Positions 17,232 through 25,455 of a stretch of 64,000 bases of DNA are shown here, one piece after another (within the stretch, counting starts at the first letter, position 1; the number at the start of each line of letters is the position of its first letter). The notes beneath the pieces were generated by a model that was not told where the DNA came from, did no database searches, and saw nothing but the letters and a program-made list of their open reading frames with translations. The translations under genes were made by a program, and so were the position numbers. The DNA lies in the NCBI RefSeq assembly GCF_000024345.1, contig NC_013729.1:2232001-2296000 (forward strand), in the 5' to 3' direction. The DNA comes from Kribbella flavida DSM 17836 (lineage in GTDB: Bacteria > Actinomycetota > Actinomycetes > Propionibacteriales > Kribbellaceae).

Positions 17232-17390
17232 TCAGGCAGCCGCCGTCTCGCGCACGGGCTGCTGCGACTCCTCGTCGCGCCGGGTGTCGCCGGTCGGCTC
17301 CACGTCGACGCCGAGTTCCTGCTGCAGCTCCGGGGCATCCGGGAACTGCGGACGAGCCGCCAGAGCGCCGAACCTACGGGTGAAGATCAT
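17232..17390 (-). CDS. Small hypothetical protein of the oxalate locus (52 aa)
   Basis: The frame MIFTRRFGALAARPQFPDAP... ends in an acidic, polar tail (GDTRRDEESQQPVRETAAA). A GAGAGG ribosome site lies just before the ATG. About 95-110 bp upstream of the start is TACTGCCTACTGCATAC (17474-17490), the same GCATAC word found at the carrier and decarboxylase promoters. No transmembrane segment, no known family. It may be a small regulatory or chaperone-like protein of the locus. Confidence is limited by its size. Confidence 0.5.
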   Translation of the reverse strand: MIFTRRFGALAARPQFPDAPELQQELGVDVEPTGDTRRDEESQQPVRETAAA

Positions 17391-17686
17391 TTCTGCCTCT
17401 CCGCTCCGGGCTGGCCCGGAGTCTCCTGGTGGGGTGCTCCGGAACCGCGCCGGCTCCGGAGTTGTCAGCCAAATACTGCCTACTGCATACATTCAACCAG
17501 CCTGGTGCACCGGCTATGCCCGCATCTCACGTGATCCCGGTTACAGGACGACTGCTCCGGTGTTACGCCGCGGGACACCGGTGCGTGACCTCGGTCACCC
17601 TGCGGACTTTCTCTCTGCCCTTCCAGGGTGCTCGCCGTGGCAGGGCCGGGTCAAAGGCTTGCTCGCTATCTCGGCATAGCGCACGA
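17391..17686. promoter_or_regulatory. Intergenic region with regulator words
   Basis: Upstream region of the 52-aa gene, about 300 bp. It holds TACTGCCTACTGCATAC at 17474-17490. The part near 17500-17686 shows no gene or clear terminator on either strand. Confidence 0.4.
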
Positions 17687-18640
17687 CTATCGCGCGGGCG
17701 CCGGCGCATAGCTGGAACCCATCAGGTGCACGTCGAGCAGATCGTCCAGAGCGGTGTGCACGCCGGCCTGCCGGGCGACGTCAAGCAGGGCGCGGGCCAG
17801 GACGGGCTCGGGGCTGCGCGCGGCGATCACCAGTCCCACGCGGGGTCCGTGCGCGGGGCTCTTGAGTGGCACCACCCGCATCCCCGCCGGTACGCCGAAC
17901 ATGTGCAGCCAGGCGTGCGAGATCACCGTCGACCAGTGGTTGCCGTGCAGGTGGCTGTAGAGCCCGGACACGGTGTCGCTCTCGATCGCCGGCTCGGCGG
18001 TCACGCCGTCGTCGGTGAAGTAGCCGTTCATGATCCGGCGGTTGCGCATCTGCGGCGACAGCAGGCACAAGGGCAGCTCCGCCACCTGCGCCCAGGTGGC
18101 GACCGGTTGCTCCGCGAGTGGGCTGGTGCCGGGCGTGAGCAGCAGGTAGCGCTCTTCGTACAACGGGGTCTTGCGCACGTTGCCGAGGGTGTCGTCGTCG
18201 AGGTACGTCATCGCGACGTCCAGCTCGAACTCGGCCAGCTTCTGGGTGATGTCGCGCGACGACAGCGACTCCAACGTCACCCGGGCCTGGCTGTGCCGCG
18301 CGCAGAAGGGCGTGGTGAGCAGCGAGACCACCGGCATCGCGGTCGGGATCGCGCCCAGCCGGAGGGTTCCGGTCAGCCCGCCGCGCATCACCGACAGCTC
18401 GTGCCGCAGGGCGTCGCGCTCGGCGAGGATGCGCTGAGCCCAGAGCAGGACGCGTTCGCCTTCGGGGGTCAGGCCTTCGAACCGGCGACCGCGGCGCACG
18501 ATCGGCACGTCGAGCTCCTGCTCGAGCTTGCGGATCGCGGCGGACAGCGACGGTTGCGAGACGTAGCAGGCGTCGGCCGCGCGGGCGAAGTGCCGTTCGC
18601 GGGCGAGTGAGACGAGGTACTCGAGCTGGCGGAGCAACAT
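17687..18640 (-). CDS. LysR-family transcriptional regulator
   Basis: A 317-residue regulator. The N-terminal HTH is at residues 3-62 (LRQLEYLVSLARERHFARAA, VSQPSLSAAIRKLEQELDV), and the effector domain starts near residue 92 (GTLRLGAIPTAMPVVSLLT). The effector domain has normal LysR length. It is the last gene of the oxalate locus. AT-rich T-N11-A-like elements are present upstream of it (18708-18735) and the GTATGC/GCATAC words occur at the locus promoters, so this protein is my first candidate for binding them. Ligand unknown; oxalate or glyoxylate would be logical. Confidence 0.92.
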   Translation of the reverse strand: MLLRQLEYLVSLARERHFARAADACYVSQPSLSAAIRKLEQELDVPIVRRGRRFEGLTPEGERVLLWAQRILAERDALRHELSVMRGGLTGTLRLGAIPTAMPVVSLLTTPFCARHSQARVTLESLSSRDITQKLAEFELDVAMTYLDDDTLGNVRKTPLYEERYLLLTPGTSPLAEQPVATWAQVAELPLCLLSPQMRNRRIMNGYFTDDGVTAEPAIESDTVSGLYSHLHGNHWSTVISHAWLHMFGVPAGMRVVPLKSPAHGPRVGLVIAARSPEPVLARALLDVARQAGVHTALDDLLDVHLMGSSYAPAPAR

Positions 18641-18881
18641 GGTCAGCCTCGTTCCTGCGACCGGTGGCCGGAGGAGCGGCGCCGCGTCCGGTAGCCGGCA
18701 TACCGATCGTCTGTATACATAATCCAGTATTACATGGGCGCAAAGCGGCGTGGAAGGTGCTGGAGAATCGCGTCAGTGCACTGGTCGTATGTGAGGTAGA
18801 TCACATTCTCGGAGTGTCTCGCGTACGTCCTGCTGTTCGACGTACGGGTGTCAGCCAGTTGGTCGGTGAAAGGAACAGATC
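18641..18881. promoter_or_regulatory. LysR/hydrolase divergent intergenic region
   Basis: GTATACATAATCCAGTATTAC at about 18713-18733 looks like a LysR-type site and promoter. A perfect Crp-type site lies at 18790-18805. An AAAGGAACAG ribosome site precedes the hydrolase ATG at 18882. Confidence 0.55.
18790..18805. promoter_or_regulatory. Crp/GlxR-type binding site
   Basis: TGTGAGGTAGATCACA is a perfect match to the TGTGA-N6-TCACA consensus of cAMP-receptor-type regulators, 77 bp upstream of the hydrolase start codon. Confidence 0.75.
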
Positions 18882-19655
18882 ATGGACGAGGTCATCTCTG
18901 CCGACAGCACGGCGATCGCCTACGACACCTTCGGAGCGGGACCGGCGCTGGTCCTGGTGGCGGGCGCGATGACCGACCGCTCGTACTACGTGCCGCGCGC
19001 GACGGTGCTGGCTGAGGTGTTCACCGTGGTCACGTACGACCGGCGGGGCCGGGGTGACTCGGGGGACCAGCCGCAGTACGCGGTCGAGCGGGAGGTGGAG
19101 GACCTGGAAGCGGTGCGGATGGCGACCGGCGCGACGTACGGGTACGCCGACTCCTCCGGCGCGATGGTGCTGCTCCGGGCGGCCGCTGCCGGGTCCGCGT
19201 TCGATCGGCTCGCGATCATGGAGCCGCCGTTCCGTGTCGACGGTGCGCCGGCGGCGCCGGATCGCTACCTCGAGCGGTTGCAGGAGTTCGTCGCGGCCGG
19301 CGATCCCAGCGGCGCGGCCGAGCTGTTCATGGTGGAGGCCGTCGGGCAGCCGCAAGAACAGGTCGACGGGATGAAGTCGATGCCGTTCTGGAAGGGGATG
19401 GAAGCGGTGGCACCCACCTTGGTCTACGACGCCCTGCAGCTGGGCGACAGCCAGGTGCCGACCGCGCTGCTCGCGGGGATCGAGCAGCCGACACTCGCGC
19501 TGCACAGCACCGCCAGTCCCGAGTGGCTGCAGCGGGCAACTGTCGAGGCTGCTGACGCCCTGCCGAACGCCCGAGTGGCCGCACTGGAAGGCAGCTTCCA
19601 CGAGGTGCCGCCCGAGGTGCTGCTGACCGCCCTGCGCGAGCACTTCCTCGGGTAG
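18882..19655 (+). CDS. Alpha/beta-fold hydrolase
   Basis: A 257-residue cytoplasmic hydrolase. It has LVLVAGAMTDRSYY (oxyanion region, residues 24-37) and VTYDRRGRGDSGD at 49-61. The nucleophile elbow is YADSSGAM at about 87-94, where the usual GxSxG begins with Ala instead of Gly. The acid and histidine are in TLALHSTASPEW and GSFHEVPPEVL. The length is typical of small esterases. Single gene behind the Crp-type site. Substrate unknown. Confidence 0.85.
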   Translation: MDEVISADSTAIAYDTFGAGPALVLVAGAMTDRSYYVPRATVLAEVFTVVTYDRRGRGDSGDQPQYAVEREVEDLEAVRMATGATYGYADSSGAMVLLRAAAAGSAFDRLAIMEPPFRVDGAPAAPDRYLERLQEFVAAGDPSGAAELFMVEAVGQPQEQVDGMKSMPFWKGMEAVAPTLVYDALQLGDSQVPTALLAGIEQPTLALHSTASPEWLQRATVEAADALPNARVAALEGSFHEVPPEVLLTALREHFLG

Positions 19656-19688
19656 GTGCCACGGGCCCCCAGGTCACGTGGCGGCGCG

Positions 19689-20429
19689 TCAGCCGCCGGA
19701 GGGGCGAACCAGGGTGGGATGCGCTGCGGCGGCCTCGTCGAAGGCGGCGAGTACCTCGGGCGGGACCTCGACGTGGTCGATGAAGTTCCGCCCGCGCGGA
19801 CCGTAGCCGTCGATGTCGTCGCGCAGCCGGCGGATCTCGCCCAGCAGCAAGGAGACGAACCGTTCGCGCGCCCAGATCGGGGGACCGCCAGGACCCGCAC
19901 CGACAGCGTCGTCGCCGATCCAGGGGATCAGCGGCGCGAAGCTGGTCAGCGCCGTGCCCGGCCGGTCACGGAACGACCGCTCGAACGCGGCATGGGTGCG
20001 CCGCTGCATGGTCGGATCCTGCACCAGCACCAGCCGGTACGCCGTACTGTCGTGGTCGAGCAGCCGTCGGGTGAACGCCGCGTTCTCGCCGCAGTTGGTC
20101 GAGTCGTCCTCGACCGTCACGGCCGCGGGGTCCACGCCGTACCGGTGCAACAGGTCGCGGAAGATGTGCGACTCGGGGCGGTGCCCCGCGGGGATCGGCA
20201 GGCCGCGGCGTTCGACCGCGTGGACGAGGTGGTGAGTGGAGTGCCCGAGGCCGCCGCTGACCAGGATCCGCGCAGCGGCGCCGCGGTGGTACGCCTGCGC
20301 GACGACCTCGACCGACTCGACGACGGCGCTGCCCATCAGGACGAGCAGATCAGCGGGTCCGGCGAGCTCGGCGACGTCCCGTCGCGCGAGGTAGCGGGAC
20401 ATCACCTGCAGAGCTTCGTCCAGCGGCAC
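19689..20429 (-). CDS. YdcF-like DUF218 family protein
   Basis: A 246-residue protein. It has [20 protein letters not shown] near residues 28-47, then [12 protein letters not shown] (54-65), [15 protein letters not shown] and [13 protein letters not shown] (104-116), then [19 protein letters not shown]. These are the conserved acid, Asn and Asp/Arg positions of the DUF218/YdcF/ElyC family, a nucleotide-binding Rossmann-like fold. No transmembrane anchor, so it is cytoplasmic and YdcF-like rather than SanA-like. GTG start. Convergent with the hydrolase gene. Biological role not defined. Confidence 0.82.
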   Translation of the reverse strand: MPLDEALQVMSRYLARRDVAELAGPADLLVLMGSAVVESVEVVAQAYHRGAAARILVSGGLGHSTHHLVHAVERRGLPIPAGHRPESHIFRDLLHRYGVDPAAVTVEDDSTNCGENAAFTRRLLDHDSTAYRLVLVQDPTMQRRTHAAFERSFRDRPGTALTSFAPLIPWIGDDAVGAGPGGPPIWARERFVSLLLGEIRRLRDDIDGYGPRGRNFIDHVEVPPEVLAAFDEAAAAHPTLVRPSGG

Positions 20430-20443
20430 CGGACCAGTGTCGC

Positions 20444-20512
20444 TCAGTCGATGGTCAGGACCAGCCTGCCGTCGGCGGCCAGCCCGCGAGCTGGGGCCAG
20501 GCGCTCGGTGTC
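20444..20512 (-). pseudogene. 3' remnant of an MDR-type oxidoreductase
   Basis: A 22-codon leftward tail ([22 protein letters not shown], stop at 20444) resembles the C-terminus of zinc-independent medium-chain dehydrogenases (..GGLRGRLVLTF). Nothing upstream in the frame continues the domain. A small fragment, so this is tentative. Confidence 0.3.
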
Positions 20513-20663
20513 ACGGCGCGCCGGGCCCGCTCGACTGATGCCCCCTCCGCCTGATCTGGCGGGGACAGCCCCGACGCGGCTTTCGGTGCGGCCGTAAAGA
20601 TTCCGTCAACGGCAGCTGACAAGCTCTGGGCATCAGCTCAACCGGCTCCGAAAGGCACCTCCG

Positions 20664-21221
20664 ATGCGCAAGCTCAAGATCCAGACCCAGACCACCGTCG
20701 ACGGCTTCATGGGCGCCCCGAACGGCGAGATGGACTGGCTGCAGTTTCCCTGGACCGACGACCTCAGCGCGCACATCAACGCGCTCACCAAGTCGGTCGA
20801 CACCATCGTGCTCGGCCGCAAGCTCGCCGAGGGTTTCATCCCGGCCTGGGCGGCCGGTCCGGAGCACGAGGAGCAGGAGTCGATCGACTGGATGAACAAC
20901 ACCCCCAAGGTGGTCGTCTCGAACAGCCTCGCCGAGTCGCCCTGGGACAACGCGACCGTGGCCGGCGGCGACCTGGCCACGATCATCACCGAGCTGAAGA
21001 ACCAGCCCGGCGGCGACCTGATCGCCTACGGCGGCGCCACCCTCGTTTCCGCGCTGATCGCCGAGGGGCTCGCCGACGACATCCACCTTTTCGTCAACCC
21101 CACCGCGATCGGCACCGGCCTGCCCGTCTTCCCGGCCACCACCGTCCCGCTCGAGCTCGCCGCCGCGACCCCGTTCGAGTGCGGCATCACGGAGCTGCAC
21201 TACGTTCCGCGCAAGCCCTGA
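20664..21221 (+). CDS. Dihydrofolate reductase-like (RibD C-terminal) protein
   Basis: A 185-residue member of the RibD_C/DHFR-like family. It has TTVDGFMGAPNGEMDWL at 10-26, VDTIVLGRKLAEGF at 45-58, a VVVSNSL strand, and LIAYGGATLVSALIAEGLAD near 119-138. The last supplies the GG nucleotide-binding loop. Such proteins are probably NADPH-dependent reductases of unknown substrate. Good ATG start with an AAGGCACCTCC-type site. Single gene. Confidence 0.88.
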   Translation: MRKLKIQTQTTVDGFMGAPNGEMDWLQFPWTDDLSAHINALTKSVDTIVLGRKLAEGFIPAWAAGPEHEEQESIDWMNNTPKVVVSNSLAESPWDNATVAGGDLATIITELKNQPGGDLIAYGGATLVSALIAEGLADDIHLFVNPTAIGTGLPVFPATTVPLELAAATPFECGITELHYVPRKP

Positions 21222-21363
21222 CACTCGGCTTCGGGCGTCAGGAAGTCCCGGGCTGGAAGGCCAACGGCGTCATCATGTCGCCGTTGGCCGAGTACCCGAC
21301 GCTGCCTCCGCGGACACCGGCAACGAGGATCACGCCGCAGTCCCAGGCGCGCAACTGCCGCGG

Positions 21364-22041
21364 TCAGCTGATTCGTTCGCGGACGGCAGGGGCGAAGGGA
21401 CTCCAGAGGAACCAGGTCGGGAGGGCGCGGACGAGCCAGGGCGGGCCGGTCAGTTCGATGCTGCCTGCCGCAGTCGCCTGGGAGAGCGTGACGATGCCGG
21501 AGAAGACGCGCATCAGGGCGACCGGCTCGGTGGTCACCACGACGTCCGAGGCGAATCCCGGGTGCTCGGTGCAGACCGAAGCCTGCTGCCGGTCGAGGAC
21601 AAGCCAGATCCGGGTCGGGTCGGCGCCGCGGTAGTCGAACTCGACGCTGACCCGCTGCCCGGGCAGTGCCTGCTGGTCGATCCGTCGCGACATCCACCAG
21701 GTCAGCGTGATCGGGTCGACCTCGCGAGGCTCCGGCTCGGCGAACATCCACCGCACGGCCCACTCGCCGATCGCCATGATCACGCCCTCCAGGTCGCGGC
21801 CGGCCGGCGTGAGCTGGTACTCGTGGCCGCGGGCAACGGGGACTCGCTCCAGCACACCTTTGCGTTCCAGGTGCAGAAGGCGCTGTTTGAGCAGGGTGCG
21901 GGAGATGCCGGGCAGGCCGCGGTCGATGTCGTTGAACCGCCGGCTGCCGAGCACCAGTTCCCGCACGATCAGCGGCATCCAGCGGTCCGCCAGCACCGCG
22001 CTGGCGAGCGCCACCGGGCAGTACTGGGCGTACTCACGCAT
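21364..22041 (-). CDS. HxlR-family winged-helix regulator with C-terminal SCP2-like domain
   Basis: A 225-residue protein. Residues 5-95 form the HxlR winged helix (CPVALASAVLADRWMPLIVR, FNDIDRGLPGISRTLLKQRL, YQLTPAGRDLEGVI). Residues 110-215 look like an SCP2/sterol-carrier-like domain (RIWLVLDRQQASVC, SDVVVTTEPVALMRVFSG), a fusion common in actinobacteria. It is divergent from a methyltransferase gene, and a 13-bp direct repeat between them (22061-22095) is a likely operator. It probably senses a hydrophobic or reactive compound; ligand unknown. Confidence 0.87.
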   Translation of the reverse strand: MREYAQYCPVALASAVLADRWMPLIVRELVLGSRRFNDIDRGLPGISRTLLKQRLLHLERKGVLERVPVARGHEYQLTPAGRDLEGVIMAIGEWAVRWMFAEPEPREVDPITLTWWMSRRIDQQALPGQRVSVEFDYRGADPTRIWLVLDRQQASVCTEHPGFASDVVVTTEPVALMRVFSGIVTLSQATAAGSIELTGPPWLVRALPTWFLWSPFAPAVRERIS

Positions 22042-22060
22042 GGCTCATTGTGCGCCCGGT

Positions 22061-22095
22061 CCAGGATCCGTACCAGCGAAGTCCAGAACCTGTAC
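22061..22095. promoter_or_regulatory. 13-bp direct repeat, probable HxlR operator
   Basis: CCAGGATCCGTAC (22061-22073) and CCAGAACCTGTAC (22083-22095) are offset by 22 bp, two helical turns, between the divergent HxlR and methyltransferase genes. Confidence 0.6.
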
Positions 22096-22150
22096 TAGGC
22101 GCCACCCGCCGCCGCTGCTCAGCTGGAACCCTCACCAAGAGGGGGACACC

Positions 22151-23008
22151 ATGACTGTCAGTTTCGACCCGATCGGGTTCAAGCGGACCACCCGGGCCCA
22201 GTGGGAGCAGGCCGCCGAGGCCTGGCACCGGTGGGGACCGGCCATCGAGGACTGGCTCGGCGAGGCCACCGCCACCATGCTGCGCGCGGCCGACGTCGGC
22301 GAGGGAGACCGCGTTCTCGACGTCGCCGCCGGCGCGGGAGGGCAGACGCTGGCCGCGGCGCGGCTCGTAGGTCCCAACGGCCACGTGCTGGCCACGGACA
22401 TCTCACCGGCCCTGCTCGCGTACGCGGCCCGCGTCGCAGCCGAGGCCGGGGTGTCGACGGTCGAGACGCTGGAGGCGGACGGCGAGGACCTGTCGGAGCT
22501 CGCCGCGGGCACGTTCGACGCGGCGATCTCCCGGGTCGGCCTGATCTACTTTCCGGACCAGCACGCCGCGTTGCGCGGTATCCACCGGGCGCTCCGTCCC
22601 GGCGGCCGCTGCTCCGCCGTGGTCTACTCCACCCCGGACCGCAACGCCTTCTTCTCGATCCCCGTCGGCATCATCCGCCGCCGGGCCGACCTACCGCCCC
22701 CGCTTCCGGGGCAGCCGGGTCCGTTCAGCCTTGGTGGGCCCGGCGTCGCCGAGCAGGTGTTCGCCGAGGCAGGCTTTTACGACATCACCGTCACGACAGT
22801 CCCGTCACCGGTGCGCATGCCGACCGCCGCCGAGTGTGTCCGCTTCGAACGCGAGTCCTTCGGCGCGCTGCACCAGATGCTCTCCGGCCTCGACGAGCCG
22901 GGGCGAGCCGCTGCCTGGCAGGAAATCACCGAAGAGCTCTCCCGGTTCGAAGCCCCCACCGGCTTCACCGGCCCGTGCGAGATGCTCGTGGTCACCGGAA
23001 CCCGCTGA
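22151..23008 (+). CDS. Class I SAM-dependent methyltransferase
   Basis: A 285-residue methyltransferase. Motif I is VLDVAAGAGGQTLAAARLVG (residues about 57-76), motif II ATDISPALLAYAARVA, and motif post-I EADGEDLSELAAGTFDAAIS. It ends with a small-molecule-type cap domain. The N-terminus (WEQAAEAWHRWGP) is that of the UbiE/Coq5-like group acting on small metabolites. ATG 22151 follows AGAGGGGGACACC. It is divergent from, and probably controlled by, the HxlR regulator. Substrate unknown. Confidence 0.88.
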   Translation: MTVSFDPIGFKRTTRAQWEQAAEAWHRWGPAIEDWLGEATATMLRAADVGEGDRVLDVAAGAGGQTLAAARLVGPNGHVLATDISPALLAYAARVAAEAGVSTVETLEADGEDLSELAAGTFDAAISRVGLIYFPDQHAALRGIHRALRPGGRCSAVVYSTPDRNAFFSIPVGIIRRRADLPPPLPGQPGPFSLGGPGVAEQVFAEAGFYDITVTTVPSPVRMPTAAECVRFERESFGALHQMLSGLDEPGRAAAWQEITEELSRFEAPTGFTGPCEMLVVTGTR

Positions 23009-23066
23009 GCGCAGGTCGTCGAAGTCGCCGCTAAACCGAATGCGGCGCTGGGCGCGTCTATGAAGC

Positions 23067-23576
23067 ATGCCCCCTGGAGCGCGGGACCACTTCGTCGAGT
23101 TCGTCGTCGCCCGGCAGAGCCGTTGGCTGCGCACGGCGTACTTGCTGTGCAACGACCGGCAGTTGGCCGAGGACGTCGTGCAGCAGAGTTTGGAGAAGTT
23201 GTACGTGGTCTGGCCCAAGGTGGTCGCGGCGGACAGCCCGGACGCGTACGTGCGCAAGACGATTCTCAACGTCTACCTGAGCGAGACCAGGCGGATGTGG
23301 CGCCGGCGGGAGCGGTCGAGCGACGACCCGACGGCCGGCGCTGTGGAAACGGTCGACGCGTCGCTGGACGACCGGATCGATCTGGCGCGGGCGCTGAGCC
23401 GGCTGCCCAGACGGCAGCGCATGGTGCTGATCCTCCGGTTCGCGGAGGACCTGAGCGTGACCGAGACGGCGGCGGTGATGGGCTGCGCCGAGGGAACGGT
23501 CAAGGCGCACACGGCCGCGGCGCTCCGGGCGTTGCGGAAGACGATCGAGTTCGAGCTGCAGGGGGTTGGCCGATGA
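23067..23576 (+). CDS. SigE-type ECF RNA polymerase sigma factor
   Basis: A 169-residue ECF sigma factor of the actinobacterial SigE/RpoE-like group. Region 2 is TAYLLCNDRQLAEDVVQQSL (about 24-43) and AYVRKTILNVYLSE. Region 4 is LPRRQRMVLILRFAEDLSVT then CAEGTVKAHTAAALRAL (about 112-155). The next gene starts with an ATG overlapping its stop codon (ATGA), the usual arrangement for a sigma factor with its membrane-bound control protein. No clear ribosome site before the ATG. Confidence 0.93.
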   Translation: MPPGARDHFVEFVVARQSRWLRTAYLLCNDRQLAEDVVQQSLEKLYVVWPKVVAADSPDAYVRKTILNVYLSETRRMWRRRERSSDDPTAGAVETVDASLDDRIDLARALSRLPRRQRMVLILRFAEDLSVTETAAVMGCAEGTVKAHTAAALRALRKTIEFELQGVGR

Positions 23577-24097
23577 CCGACGACAAGGAATTCGAGGCAC
23601 AGATGCGATCACTTTTCCACCGCGACCGGGGCGAGACCCCGAGCGAGCTGCCACTGGACGCTGTCCTGCGTGGTGGCGAGCGGCGGCTGCGTCGCCGGAC
23701 CACCTTCAAGGTGGTCTCCGTCGCGGCCTGCGCGGTCGTGGCCAGCGGTGCGACGATCTCGGTCGTCGCCGCCTCCACCGGCGGCGGTAAGACGCCGGCG
23801 CCGGCCAGCACCCCCACCGTCGCCGTGCCGGTGACGAACCCGCCGCCCCCCGCGACGCCGTCGCGCTGGCCCGGGGAGCCGTCGGCAACACCTACCCGGG
23901 TGCAGCGGCCGCCGGCGACCCCGTCACAGTCGCCCGGCGAGCCGTCGGCAACGCCTACCCGGGTGCAGCGGCCGCCGGCCACGCCGTCGCAGTCGCCGGG
24001 GGAGCCGTTGGCAACGCCTACCCGGGTGCAGCGGCCGCCGGCGACCCCGTCACAGTCGCCCGGGGAGCCGCAGGCCACGCCGACCCGGACGTCCTGA
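23573..24097 (+). CDS. Membrane-anchored, repeat-bearing partner of the sigma factor
   Basis: A 174-residue protein coupled to the sigma gene. Residues 1-46 are cytoplasmic and acidic then basic (RGGERRLRRRTTFK), one membrane helix spans about 47-68 (VVSVAACAVVASGATISVVA), and the rest is an extracytoplasmic Pro/Thr/Ser-rich stalk. The stalk holds four copies of a 21-residue unit (ATPSQSPGEPSATPTRVQRP...). It probably restrains the sigma factor at the membrane, but no zinc anti-sigma HxxxCxxC motif is present. Copy number of the stalk repeat may vary between strains. Confidence 0.75.
   Translation: MTDDKEFEAQMRSLFHRDRGETPSELPLDAVLRGGERRLRRRTTFKVVSVAACAVVASGATISVVAASTGGGKTPAPASTPTVAVPVTNPPPPATPSRWPGEPSATPTRVQRPPATPSQSPGEPSATPTRVQRPPATPSQSPGEPLATPTRVQRPPATPSQSPGEPQATPTRTS
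23852..24094 (+). repeat. 63-bp tandem repeat, about 3.9 copies, within the sigma-partner gene
   Basis: Units start at 23852, 23915, 23978 and 24041 and encode ATPSxxPGEPxATPTRVQRPP; the last unit is truncated. The period is a multiple of three, so copy-number change would alter stalk length without frameshift. Confidence 0.9.
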
Positions 24098-24125
24098 GCG
24101 CCTGACCTCGGTACGCCGCCCAGCG

Positions 24126-24896
24126 TCAGCTGTCGGCTGGGCGGTCCCGGCCGCTGAGGCAGCGTCGGATCAGGCAGGCCGCCAGGCCGCCGCCTATCCA
24201 CATCCAGCCGGCGAGCTCCAGGCTCTCCTCGATGGCCACCTCGATCTCGTAGCCGGGACTGCCGCGACCTTGGCCGCCTGCGAAGAGCAGCGGCGTACCG
24301 AGTTCCAGCAGGACGGACAGCGCAAGCGTGAGCAGGCCACCGCGGACCAGCGCCCGCTCGGTCAGGTCGGTGTCCTGCGCCACGCGCCAGAGCTGAACGA
24401 ACAGAATCGCCAGCAGCGGAAGGTAGAACACCGGCCACAGCAGCCGGCCAGCGTGCGGGAACGGTGACGCGAGGCCGCCGACGCGTTCGTGGATCTGGAT
24501 GAAGTCGTCGAACGACAGGAACGCCACCATCACCGCACAGAAGGTCACAGTGGCATGCCGCACGGAGGCCGCGGCGAGCAGTCCGAGCACCGCGGCCACC
24601 GCCGCCTGCGTCGCGACGCCGGCCCAGCCCATCACGCTCTGGTCCTTGTCGGCGTTGAGAATCGCGCTGCGGCCGTCCAACAGCAACGTGTTGACGACGT
24701 GGCTGACGGCGAGCAGGCCGGTGAGGGCGACGGAGGCGATCGACACGAAGCGCAGGATGCGCGCGGAGATTTGGCCGTCCGGGACCTGCGGGCCGGTGAC
24801 CGGCGTGTTCAGGAACGCGCGCACCGGTGATGGCGCCAGCCGGACGAGGCGATCGGTGACGCTCAGCAACCGTCCTCGCACTCGGAGTGTGGCCAT
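24126..24896 (-). CDS. Multi-pass membrane protein of unknown function
   Basis: A 256-residue protein with about six to seven helices, including FVSIASVALTGLLAVSHVV, AAVAAVLGLLAAASV, LWPVFYLPLLAILFVQLW and LELAGWMWIGGGLAACLI. Conserved-looking loops FLSFDDFIQIHERVG and ALVRGGLLTLALSVLLELGT carry His, Asp and Glu residues. No family is recognised. The ATG at 24896 follows an AGGGAG site; the frame extends upstream without a good start. Confidence 0.75.
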   Translation of the reverse strand: MATLRVRGRLLSVTDRLVRLAPSPVRAFLNTPVTGPQVPDGQISARILRFVSIASVALTGLLAVSHVVNTLLLDGRSAILNADKDQSVMGWAGVATQAAVAAVLGLLAAASVRHATVTFCAVMVAFLSFDDFIQIHERVGGLASPFPHAGRLLWPVFYLPLLAILFVQLWRVAQDTDLTERALVRGGLLTLALSVLLELGTPLLFAGGQGRGSPGYEIEVAIEESLELAGWMWIGGGLAACLIRRCLSGRDRPADS

Positions 24897-25036
24897 CGGT
24901 CTCCCTGCACAGCGGGCGCTGGTGTTCAACGCGACAAGGCTTCAGGTACCCGCTGAGAGTGCCGCGAACCGACCGCCGCTCGAGTGCTGCGGCTACACGC
25001 TGTAGCCGGAGACCGGTCGGCCCCGGCGAAGCACCG

Positions 25037-25414
25037 TCAAAGGCGCGTGACCGGGCAGGGGACTTCGCCGGGCAGCGCCGTGTCGCCGCGCAGTGCCTTC
25101 AAGGTCTCCAGCTCACGGTCGATGTCTCGGCGCTTGGCCTCGAGCCGCTCGACTTCCTGGGCGAGCAACTGCTCCATGACCCCGGTGCGCTCCTCGGGAG
25201 AAGCCTCCAGGCAGGGCAGCAGTTCGTTGATGGTGGCACTGTGCAGCCCGGCGGCGAACAGGTGCTGGATCATGACGACCCGCTCCACCATCGAGCTGTC
25301 GAAGTCACGCCACCCGCCGGGGGTGCGCTGAGACCTGATCAGCCCCTGCTCCTCGTAGTACCGCAGGGAGCGGGTGCTGACGCCGCTGGCGTCCGCCAGT
25401 TCGCCGATGCGCAT
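25037..25414 (-). CDS. MerR-family regulator of the SMR pair
   Basis: A 125-residue MerR protein. HTH residues 1-40 read MRIGELADASGVSTRSLRYY, EEQGLI. The C-terminal half is a coiled-coil dimerisation helix (MEQLLAQEVERLEAKRRDID). Two cysteine/metal residues of metal-sensing MerR proteins are absent except one Cys near the end, so a drug or organic cation effector is more likely. An AGGAGG site precedes the ATG. It is divergent from two small multidrug resistance genes, with a MerR-type dyad between -35 and start. Confidence 0.9.
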   Translation of the reverse strand: MRIGELADASGVSTRSLRYYEEQGLIRSQRTPGGWRDFDSSMVERVVMIQHLFAAGLHSATINELLPCLEASPEERTGVMEQLLAQEVERLEAKRRDIDRELETLKALRGDTALPGEVPCPVTRL

Positions 25415-25455
25415 GTGACCTCCTGGGGGCTGTCCTCCGGCCTCCATTCTTGCAG

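Noticed and set aside
21225..21360. Possible leftward coding fragment (VILVAGVRGGSVGYSANGDM)
   Set aside because: Short, no start or ribosome site and no recognisable family; left as intergenic.
23852..24094. Regular repeats considered as a CRISPR array
   Set aside because: Units are contiguous without spacers and encode an in-frame protein repeat. No cas genes in the window.
24897..25036. TPP-riboswitch-like CTGAGAG segment
   Set aside because: Only a short match, wrong neighbours, and no second conserved part (ACCTGAT type).
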